Source of the DNA: Candidatus Roizmanbacteria bacterium CG09_land_8_20_14_0_10_41_9
GTDB lineage: Bacteria; Patescibacteriota; Microgenomatia; UBA1406; GWC2-37-13
Length of the DNA stretch: 12,827 bases
NCBI GenBank assembly: GCA_002774185.1
Contig: PEZG01000016.1
Span: forward strand, 1-12,827
Direction of reading: 5' to 3'
Positions within the stretch are counted from its first letter, which is position 1, and each line of letters begins with the position of its first letter. The notes under the pieces are model-generated. The model was not told the DNA's origin, searched no databases, and saw only the letters and a program-made list of their open reading frames with translations. Shown one piece after another: positions 4,561-11,326 of this stretch. The position numbers and the translations under genes are program-made.

Positions 4561-6648
4561 ATGAACATCACAGAAGAATCTATTGAAATTAATGGTCAAA
4601 AACTTACTCTCCAAACGGGAAAACTAGCAAAAGCCGCGACGTCATCGGTTGTCGGAAGATTAGGGGATACTACCGTATTGGTTACTGTCACCGTGGGGAA
4701 TGAAAGACCAGACATCGATTACTTACCTCTAACTGTCGAATACGTCGAAAAATTATATGCAGGAGGACGCATCAAGGGTTCCCGATGGGTGAAGCGTGAG
4801 GGTCGACCGTCTGACGATGCGATTCTGAATGCTCGTTTTATCGATCGATCCATCCGACCACTCTTCCCAAAATCCTATAAGAAAGATATCCAAATCATTA
4901 TAACGCTCTTGTCCGTAGACGGGGTGAATTCTGCGGAAATACTGTCGGCGATCACAACCTCTGCGGCTATCCATATTTCTTCCGTCCCTTGGGCGGGCCC
5001 GATCAGCATCCTAAGGGTGGGATATATAAAAAACAATGGATCTAAGGGAGCATTTGTAGTCAATCCCACAGAAGAAGAGCAGAAGTATTCTACTCTTGAT
5101 CTCATCGTTTCTTCATCAAAAGAAAAAGTAAATATGATTGAGACGGTGGCAGAAGAGGTATCGGAAGATATTATCCTTGCGGGAATAGAGCTCGCCAAAA
5201 AAGAGAATGCTGCCGTCATTGTCTTTTTGGAAAAACTCCGAAAAAAAGCTGGCGCACCAAAGGAATCCGTCGACGAAACAGTCGCAGATGGGAAAATCCT
5301 CAACATATTGAAAAAAGATTTTAAAGAAAGTTTGAATTCCTTAATACTCAAGAAAGCGGAGAAGGAGTTTGATGACAACGAGGCGCTTGAAGTAGTAGTG
5401 AGCGACGTCCTTGAAAAGTATAAGGACGAATGTGATAGGAAAAGCGTAACGAAAGCCATTGATTATCTAACCAAACAGATGATTAAGGAATATATTCTGA
5501 AAAATAAAAAAAGGATTGATGGTAGAAAGGTAGATGAAGTACGGGAAATCGGAGTCGAAGTTTCTGTGCTGCCCCGCATTCATGGTGCAGGATTATTCCA
5601 GCGGGGGGACACCCAGGTATTATCGATCGTTACCTTGGGAGCTCCCAGCCTGGAACAACTCATTGAGAGCCCAGAAGGAGAGGAAGCAAAACACTATATC
5701 CATCACTATTACATGCCTCCGTATTCTGTCGGTGAAACAGGAAGAATTGGTTTTCCTTCCCGTCGCGAGATCGGGCATGGAGCATTGGCTGAGAAAGCAA
5801 TCGAACCCGTTCTTCCATCGGAAAAAGAGTTTCCATACACGATCCGCGTTGTTTCTGAAGTCCTGGCGTCAAACGGATCAACCTCAATGGCCTCAACATG
5901 CGGATCCACGCTCGCTCTTATGGATGCAGGCGTTCCTATCAAATCTCCAGTGGCTGGAATTGCAATGGGGCTAGTATCAAATTCAGAGACAGACTATCTT
6001 ATCCTGACGGATATCATGGGGATTGAGGATTTTTCAGGGGAAATGGATTTTAAAGTGGCGGGGACGAAGACCGGGATCACTGCGATCCAACTCGATGTGA
6101 AGAATGACGGTTTGACTGACAGAATGATAGTGGAAACGCTAGAATCTGCAAAAAAAGCCCGTCTTTATATCCTAGAAAAAATGAACGCAGTCATCAGTCG
6201 CCCAAGGACCGAAATATCGAAATTCGCTCCCAAAGTAGTCGTACTTACTCCTCCGCAAGATAAAATTGGGGAAATCATAGGACCAGGCGGTAAAAACATA
6301 CGGGGTATGATTGCCAAAACGCAGACAGACATCAATGTCTCAGACGATGGAAAAGTTACCATCACCGGTTTGGATAAAGATAAGGTTGATGAGGCGGTAA
6401 GCATGATCGAAAACATCACGAAAGAAGTACAGGTGGGAGAAATATATGAGGGAACGGTCCAAAGAATTTTAGCGTTTGGAGCATTTGTTGAAATTCTTCC
6501 AGGGAAAGACGGGTTGGTGCATGTTTCCAAAATGTCCGATCGGTTTGTGAAAGACCCCAACCAGATAGTCAAAATAGGGGATAGAGTAAAAGTGAAGGTT
6601 ATCCAAATTGATTCTCAGGGGAGAATCAATCTCCAGATAATCAAGTAA
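4561..6648 (+). CDS. pnp: Polyribonucleotide nucleotidyltransferase (PNPase)
   Basis: This 695-residue enzyme degrades RNA 3' to 5' with phosphate, releasing nucleoside diphosphates, and can run in reverse. Two RNase PH-like domains (about 1-225 and 315-550) flank an alpha-helical linker. A KH domain follows (about 555-618, GxxG loop GPGG at 574-577) and then an S1 domain (about 626-694). In the second PH domain the three catalytic positions known from E. coli are present as Asp490, Asp496 and Lys498 (IEDFSGEMDFK). The phosphate-binding region STSMASTCGSTLALMDAG is at 440-457. The length is normal and nothing is missing. It lies behind rpsO, the conserved arrangement. E. coli PNPase controls its own mRNA through the 5' leader; no such leader structure is obvious here, but a perfect hairpin lies in the last codons. 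Confidence 0.97.
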   Translation: MNITEESIEINGQKLTLQTGKLAKAATSSVVGRLGDTTVLVTVTVGNERPDIDYLPLTVEYVEKLYAGGRIKGSRWVKREGRPSDDAILNARFIDRSIRPLFPKSYKKDIQIIITLLSVDGVNSAEILSAITTSAAIHISSVPWAGPISILRVGYIKNNGSKGAFVVNPTEEEQKYSTLDLIVSSSKEKVNMIETVAEEVSEDIILAGIELAKKENAAVIVFLEKLRKKAGAPKESVDETVADGKILNILKKDFKESLNSLILKKAEKEFDDNEALEVVVSDVLEKYKDECDRKSVTKAIDYLTKQMIKEYILKNKKRIDGRKVDEVREIGVEVSVLPRIHGAGLFQRGDTQVLSIVTLGAPSLEQLIESPEGEEAKHYIHHYYMPPYSVGETGRIGFPSRREIGHGALAEKAIEPVLPSEKEFPYTIRVVSEVLASNGSTSMASTCGSTLALMDAGVPIKSPVAGIAMGLVSNSETDYLILTDIMGIEDFSGEMDFKVAGTKTGITAIQLDVKNDGLTDRMIVETLESAKKARLYILEKMNAVISRPRTEISKFAPKVVVLTPPQDKIGEIIGPGGKNIRGMIAKTQTDINVSDDGKVTITGLDKDKVDEAVSMIENITKEVQVGEIYEGTVQRILAFGAFVEILPGKDGLVHVSKMSDRFVKDPNQIVKIGDRVKVKVIQIDSQGRINLQIIK
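6607..6630 (+). other. Perfect 10-bp stem-loop at the 3' end of the pnp reading frame
   Basis: ATTGATTCTC (6607-6616) and GAGAATCAAT (6621-6630) are exact inverse complements around an AGGG loop. The stem lies within the final codons (I-D-S-Q-G-R-I-N), 16 bases before the stop. There is no U-run directly after it; the next T-rich stretch is at 6657-6660. It could stabilise the mRNA 3' end against exonucleases, or it could be chance under a coding constraint, since this part of the S1 domain is conserved. Confidence 0.6.
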
Positions 6649-6652
6649 TGAG

Positions 6653-6681
6653 TTGATTTTCTCCAAAACTCTCACTACAAT
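6653..6681 (+). promoter_or_regulatory. Promoter of ftsK, predicted leaderless
   Basis: TTGATT (6653-6658), a 17-bp spacer and TACAAT (6676-6681, 5/6) are followed by exactly six bases and then the ATG at 6688. The predicted +1 is the A of the start codon. The 39-base pnp-ftsK gap contains the whole element and no Shine-Dalgarno site. Confidence 0.7.
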
Positions 6682-6687
6682 CTTTAT

Positions 6688-8847
6688 ATGGCACGGAGAA
6701 AATCCATAATTCGGCTCCCTTTTTTTCGAGTCAAAATTAACAAGCACACCGTATCCAACATCATCGGCTTTATTGTCATAGGTACATCGATTGTGCTATT
6801 CATCTCCTTCTTGAAAAATTTTTCAACCGACCAGAGAGATGGAAAGACCCTTTTTGTAATCAATTCCGTTTTAGTGGATCGATTCGGAGGGTTATCTATT
6901 TTCATTCCTCTTCTTCTACTGTTTGTTTCCGGCCACTTCTTTAGTACAAAAAAATTAAAATTCGTGAAATATAACGCGAGTGGAGGGATACTCCTCATCC
7001 TAATTTCGCTGTTGGGCGTTTTCCAATCAGGTTCTTACGGAAGACTCATTTTCGAAAACCTTTCGTTGGATTTTTCCGTCATAGGCGCTTTCGTCATCCT
7101 TTTCATAACGTTTATCATCGGGTTGATCCTTTTCCTTGATACGTCCGTTGATGTTTTTGTCCTGTTCGTGATTAAAATGATTACCTTACTCTTTGACTTC
7201 ATGAAGCAGTATGTTTTTAGGGGAGTATCTGAAGCGTCGTTACAAAAAAACCTTAAGGAGGAAGAAAAAAAGCGGGAATTCATCCACGACAAGAAAGTTG
7301 AAGAGAAGATAAAAATGTCAACCTCCGCCTCATCTCTACCGGTTACCGTACCCATTGCTAAAGGAATTGCGATTAAACCACTTTCTCAGTCTGCAAGGAC
7401 CGCATGGGTGTATCCACCTCTCACATTGCTTATGGATTTACAGCAAAAAGAAGCGGATCGCGGTGACGTAAAGACGAATGCGACTAAAATCGAAAAAACT
7501 CTGGAGAGTTTTGGAATTCGAGCCCGCGTGTCTGAAGTAAACTATGGTCCCGCCATCACCCAGTATGCGCTCGAGATCACCATGGGAACAAAATTGTCTC
7601 GGATTACAGCTCTGTCCAATGATCTTGCGCTGGCTCTTGCTGCAACTACTGGTCAGGTTAGGATAGAAGCCCCCATTCCAGGTCGAAGCTTAGTGGGGAT
7701 CGAGATCCCGAACAAGAAACCCGAAATCGTTACACTCAAAAAATTACTTTCTACGCCAACATTTGCAAATGATACCGATCCGCTCCTGGTTCCGTTGGGG
7801 TTGGATGTTTCTGGTCAACCGCAGGCAGCCACCATTTCCAAGATGCCCCACGTCCTTATTGCAGGAACGACTGGGTCAGGGAAATCCGTTATTCTCAATG
7901 CATGGATTTCAACATTCCTTTTTCGTACGAAACCTGAAGATCTGCGTTTAATTTTAGTCGATCCTAAACGGGTAGAACTTACCCCTTATAATGGAATCCC
8001 CCACTTATTGACGGAGGTTGTCGTCGACCCGGAAAAAATCATATCTGCGTTGAGGTGGACGGTGGCTGAAATGGAAAATAGGTATAAAGAGTTTGCCAAA
8101 GCAGGAGCTCGGAATATCGAGGTATATAACACGATCCCGGGCGTTGAAAAAAAACCCTATATTATTTTCATTATTGACGAGTTGGCAGACCTTATGATTT
8201 TTGCGCCCGGCGAAGCAGAAGAACTCATAACGCGGATAGCGCAGATGGCTCGCGCGACCGGCATCCATTTATTATTAGCAACACAAAGGCCCTCGGTTGA
8301 CGTCATCACAGGACTCATGAAAGCAAACATCCCAACCCGTGTCGCCTTCAATGTATCATCAATGATAGATTCGAGAGTTATTATCGATATGCCCGGTGCA
8401 GAAAAATTATTAGGAAAAGGAGACATGCTATTTCTGCCTCCTGATCAAGCAAAACCGCGCAGAATTCAGGGGCCATTCATTACCGATCGGGAGGTGAGCG
8501 ATTTGGTTAAGTTCCTAAAGTCGCAAGTGCCCGAAGTGCACTATACTGAGGAAGTTACAGAACATACGACCTCGATCGCGGGAACTGGCGGGACGATGAT
8601 TCCTTCTCTTTCGGATAATGACCCCCTTTTCAACAGAGCTCTGGAAATCGTTATGCAACAGGATAAGGCTTCTGCCTCTTTGCTTCAACGGAGATTGTCT
8701 GTTGGCTACGCAAGAGCAGCTAGACTCCTCGACCAACTAGAAGCCGCAGGTTATGTAGGGCCATCTGAAGGTTCGAAACCCAGGGAAGTGGTTAAGAGAC
8801 CGATCGCAGCCGAGGAAACCGTAACACAAGAAGAAAGAATAGTATAA
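6688..8847 (+). CDS. ftsK: DNA translocase FtsK/SpoIIIE family
   Basis: This 719-residue septal protein is an ATP-driven double-stranded DNA pump used to clear and segregate chromosomes at division. The N-terminus has about four to five membrane segments (roughly 22-42, 68-86, 98-112, 130-150, 153-170). A short charged linker (about 180-215) replaces the long linker of E. coli FtsK. The alpha domain spans about 240-355. The beta RecA-like motor has Walker A GTTGSGKS (393-400), Walker B IIFIIDE (492-498) and the FtsK signature around ATQRPSVDVITG (531-542). The C-terminal gamma winged helix (about 645-700, with GYARAARLLDQLE) is the part that reads polar DNA motifs. All domains are present. 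The start is supported by the promoter six bases upstream and the membrane topology. It converges with mltG across a 246-base gene-free spacer. Confidence 0.97.
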   Translation: MARRKSIIRLPFFRVKINKHTVSNIIGFIVIGTSIVLFISFLKNFSTDQRDGKTLFVINSVLVDRFGGLSIFIPLLLLFVSGHFFSTKKLKFVKYNASGGILLILISLLGVFQSGSYGRLIFENLSLDFSVIGAFVILFITFIIGLILFLDTSVDVFVLFVIKMITLLFDFMKQYVFRGVSEASLQKNLKEEEKKREFIHDKKVEEKIKMSTSASSLPVTVPIAKGIAIKPLSQSARTAWVYPPLTLLMDLQQKEADRGDVKTNATKIEKTLESFGIRARVSEVNYGPAITQYALEITMGTKLSRITALSNDLALALAATTGQVRIEAPIPGRSLVGIEIPNKKPEIVTLKKLLSTPTFANDTDPLLVPLGLDVSGQPQAATISKMPHVLIAGTTGSGKSVILNAWISTFLFRTKPEDLRLILVDPKRVELTPYNGIPHLLTEVVVDPEKIISALRWTVAEMENRYKEFAKAGARNIEVYNTIPGVEKKPYIIFIIDELADLMIFAPGEAEELITRIAQMARATGIHLLLATQRPSVDVITGLMKANIPTRVAFNVSSMIDSRVIIDMPGAEKLLGKGDMLFLPPDQAKPRRIQGPFITDREVSDLVKFLKSQVPEVHYTEEVTEHTTSIAGTGGTMIPSLSDNDPLFNRALEIVMQQDKASASLLQRRLSVGYARAARLLDQLEAAGYVGPSEGSKPREVVKRPIAAEETVTQEERIV

Positions 8848-8857
8848 AACGCGATAT

Positions 8858-9090
8858 GGATTTAGGATTCAAGATTTAAGAATAAGAAAATTCCAAGCTC
8901 CAAGCACCAAATCCCAGACAAATTCCAATTTCTACAACCAAATACTCAAACAACGCCATTTTTGGATTTAGAATTTAGGTAATTGAGTATTGTTTGGAGT
9001 TTGGCTCGCCCTGCGAAGCTTCAGCGAAGCGAGGATATTGGAATTTGGGATTTATTCGTAAATCCTGAATCTTCAATCTTAAATCTTTAT
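8858..9090. repeat. Long imperfect inverted repeat filling the ftsK-mltG spacer
   Basis: The gene-free spacer (8848-9093) is largely self-complementary. The outer arms 8859-8881 and 9063-9085 match at 19 of 23 positions. Middle arms: AAATCCCA (8909-8916) and AATTCCAAT (8921-8929) pair with the uninterrupted 17 bases at 9037-9053. Inner arms AATACTCAA (8941-8949) and TTGAGTATT (8983-8991) pair perfectly around a 33-nt loop. A further pair, 8893-8905 with 8992-9004 (11 of 13), crosses the middle arms and so must be an alternative fold. The sequence is built from short recurring words (GATTyAAGATT, CCAAAT, CCAAGC). The GCGAAGC copies at 9013-9019 and 9024-9030 form a direct repeat. A T-rich run at 9086-9098 follows the right outer arm, so it may end ftsK transcription. 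It could also be a copy of a dispersed element. No protein is likely. Confidence 0.7.
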
Positions 9091-9093
9091 TTT

Positions 9094-10056
9094 TTATTGC
9101 ACATACTTCCTAATATTCTCATTATGTTCCTCAATGGTTCGGGCAAAATGCAAATGTCCGTTTTTGTCGGAAACATAAAAACGGAAGGCTGTGTTGGGAT
9201 CTGCATTCACTACTGCCTGTAGGGATGCGAGCCCTGGATTACAGATGGAACCGGGGGGGAGACCAGTATTTCTATATGTGTTGTAGGGGGAATCCACCTC
9301 CAGATCGTCATGGGTGAGGTTGATTTTCCACCATGTTTTCTCCACAGGTTGATATCCGAGGGCATACTGGATTGTCGCATCAATTTGGAGAGGCCAGTTT
9401 TCACTCAGTCTTTTGAGTAGCACATTCGCAACACCCTGTCGATCGGAATCAAATCGAGCTTCCCGTTCAACAAGCGATGCGAGGGTGACAACCTCAGATT
9501 CGCTAAGCTTTAATCCCTTTGCTTTTTGGGCAAGCTCGGGCGTGTATTTTTGGTAGAAATTGTTTTTTAAAATTGTGAGAATCGATTCGGCAGTAGCCTG
9601 TCGAGGGATAAGATAGGTGTCTGGAAACAAATATCCTTCCTGCGCAAGATTTACAAATTCTATTTCTGGAATAGAGAATTCTTTTGAAATAATCTGCGCG
9701 ATCTCCTCTTTTCTTAAGCCCTCGATGATCGTTACCCAAATGTCTAGAGTCCCATGCGTCAGGTTTTGTGCGATCTCGTACACGTCCATAACAGAAGATA
9801 GTCTGAAATCTCCCGCTTGGATATTTTTTTCGATCCCCATTTGTTTTACCACAAAGAAGAAGACGATCTTATTCCGGATAAGCTTCTCATTTGAAAGATT
9901 GTTGGCGATGGTAGTTAGTTCGTCACCCTTACTGATCACAAAAATCTTCGACTCCTTTTCGTTTTTGTTTACCGGTAGCGTACCTTCCTTAAAGTACAAA
10001 TAACCTCCTGTGATGCCAAAGACCATAATGGATAAGAAAATCAGGGCTTTTTTCAT
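9094..10056 (-). CDS. mltG: Endolytic murein transglycosylase MltG (YceG-like)
   Basis: This 320-residue membrane-anchored enzyme cuts nascent glycan strands and is thought to end their elongation. An N-terminal membrane segment (about residues 4-22) is followed by a LysM-like region (about 38-85, SKGDELTTIANNLSNEKLI) and the YceG catalytic domain (about 105-318). Signatures are EGYLFPDTYLIP (140-151), LASLVEREAR (192-201) with Glu197 in the position of the catalytic Glu218 of E. coli MltG, DATIQYALGY (226-235) and SPYNTYRNTGLPPGSICNP (256-274). Its length is close to the E. coli enzyme. It starts 7 bases after the phosphorylase stop, with no Shine-Dalgarno site (an A-run instead), so it probably depends on the murJ-deoA transcript. 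It ends next to the inverted-repeat spacer. Confidence 0.95.
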   Translation of the reverse strand: MKKALIFLSIMVFGITGGYLYFKEGTLPVNKNEKESKIFVISKGDELTTIANNLSNEKLIRNKIVFFFVVKQMGIEKNIQAGDFRLSSVMDVYEIAQNLTHGTLDIWVTIIEGLRKEEIAQIISKEFSIPEIEFVNLAQEGYLFPDTYLIPRQATAESILTILKNNFYQKYTPELAQKAKGLKLSESEVVTLASLVEREARFDSDRQGVANVLLKRLSENWPLQIDATIQYALGYQPVEKTWWKINLTHDDLEVDSPYNTYRNTGLPPGSICNPGLASLQAVVNADPNTAFRFYVSDKNGHLHFARTIEEHNENIRKYVQ

Positions 10057-10063
10057 AGTTTTT

Positions 10064-11326
10064 TTATTCTATCGTATAGATTGGGAAATTTTTAAACGTA
10101 ATTTCAGCCTCTTTTAGTCTGTACGGATCTGATGAGTAAAATTGCGCAACTGGCTCTTTTTTCTCTACTTCTTCATCCAATTTTTTTAGTAAGTAGATGC
10201 CCGCGTATTTATCCGACGGTGCTCCTAGAATTTTCGCAATGGTATTAAGATTGTAATTGTTGATTTCTTTGATTTTTCCCTTTCTGGGGGCGTGAATGTA
10301 AAGCTGATGGTCAGGATTTTTCCATGTGTCAGATGATATGTGCTCGTTTCCTTTTTGGGCTTTGATGATCTCTTTGAACTTTTTTAGCGCGGTCCCATCC
10401 TGTAAAATTCTTCGAGCCTCTTCCTCACCGTTTTTTTTAATCTTCGCATCTTTGAAACAGACATCAAGTAATTTTCCGGCAAGTCTGAGAGCCTTTGCTT
10501 CCAATTTAAGGGGTCTGTCTTTTTTTTGCTCGAGCACATAGAGGACATCGCGCGCTTCTAGCATCGGTCCAACACCCCGTCCTGCGGGTTCTAGGACTTC
10601 GCTTACGTCCGGAATAACCTCCATTCCAAACCGCTTCCCTAATGTTTTGAATTTTTCCGCTACTTTTTCTGCATCAGAGAAATGTCTGATTTTCATCGTT
10701 TTTCCTACCGGAATATCAAGAATAAGGTGGTTTGTTGATACTGCTACTTTTTTTGCCATGATGGATATGATGATTTTATCAAACGACTCGAAGGATAGGG
10801 GTTCCTCTATTCGTATAATGACATCGTCTGCCGGCGCAATCCCCAGATGGCCACCCCATACGATGCAGCCTCCGACGGTATTCACGATGGTTTCAATTTC
10901 TTTTGGCGAAAAGGTTACCGGGGAAAACAGTTCCATTACGTCTGCCGTTCCTGCAGGGGATGTGATGGCTCGAGACGAGGTTTTTGGTATTTTGAAGCCG
11001 GCGGCAGCGATAATAGGCACAATAATCAAAGTAGTGCGGGTTCCGGCTACTCCTCCGGTCGAGTGTTTATCGGCAACAATTCCCTTGAAGTTTAGGCGCG
11101 TGCCCGTTTCCACCATTGCTTTCGTTAAATAGAATAGTTCCTCCGTGGAAAAACCCTCTTTAAAGGAAGCTGCGACAAAGTAAGTCGTCAACACGTCTCC
11201 CAATCGTTTACTGCCGATCTCATCCATAAGCGTATACACTTCCTGGTAGGTGAGTCTTTTTCCAAGAAGTTTCTTCTGGATAGTCTGCACCGCGGAAATT
11301 TTATTGTGATTAGCCGATTTATTCAT
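10064..11326 (-). CDS. deoA: AMP phosphorylase-like nucleoside phosphorylase (DeoA superfamily)
   Basis: From the ATG at 11326 the product has 420 residues. It belongs to the thymidine/pyrimidine phosphorylase superfamily, but its signatures follow archaeal AMP phosphorylase: DKHSTGGVAGTRTT (86-99), KTSSRAITSPAGTADVME (115-132), GGCIVWGG (152-159) and IAPADDVIIRIEEPL (163-177). Thymidine phosphorylases instead have a GDK/SLM stretch after STGGV and SGRGLGHTGGT. AMP phosphorylase splits NMPs with phosphate to ribose 1,5-bisphosphate, which feeds the RuBisCO salvage route. The roughly 80-residue N-terminal domain of archaeal enzymes is missing. The C-terminal PYNP-type domain (about 341-420) is present. 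A TTG at 11344 would add six residues and a 26-base overlap with murJ; the ATG overlaps by 8 bases (ATGAATAA). Genome pipelines may label it thymidine phosphorylase. Confidence 0.85.
   Translation of the reverse strand: MNKSANHNKISAVQTIQKKLLGKRLTYQEVYTLMDEIGSKRLGDVLTTYFVAASFKEGFSTEELFYLTKAMVETGTRLNFKGIVADKHSTGGVAGTRTTLIIVPIIAAAGFKIPKTSSRAITSPAGTADVMELFSPVTFSPKEIETIVNTVGGCIVWGGHLGIAPADDVIIRIEEPLSFESFDKIIISIMAKKVAVSTNHLILDIPVGKTMKIRHFSDAEKVAEKFKTLGKRFGMEVIPDVSEVLEPAGRGVGPMLEARDVLYVLEQKKDRPLKLEAKALRLAGKLLDVCFKDAKIKKNGEEEARRILQDGTALKKFKEIIKAQKGNEHISSDTWKNPDHQLYIHAPRKGKIKEINNYNLNTIAKILGAPSDKYAGIYLLKKLDEEVEKKEPVAQFYSSDPYRLKEAEITFKNFPIYTIE

Noticed and set aside
4875..5459. Long antisense frame (194 codons) inside pnp, and similar antisense frames in pnp and ftsK
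   Set aside because: They lie opposite unquestionable coding sequence and their Ser/Phe/Leu-rich products are typical antisense translations.
9005..9033. CTCGC/GCGAG hairpin with GCGAAGC direct repeats as an XerCD/dif-like or attachment site next to ftsK
   Set aside because: The arms do not resemble dif half-sites (about 11-bp arms around a 6-bp centre), and the motif is part of the larger repeat.
8983..9222. Plus-strand frame across the spacer and the mltG end
   Set aside because: It begins inside the inverted repeat and runs antisense into conserved mltG codons; no recognisable product.
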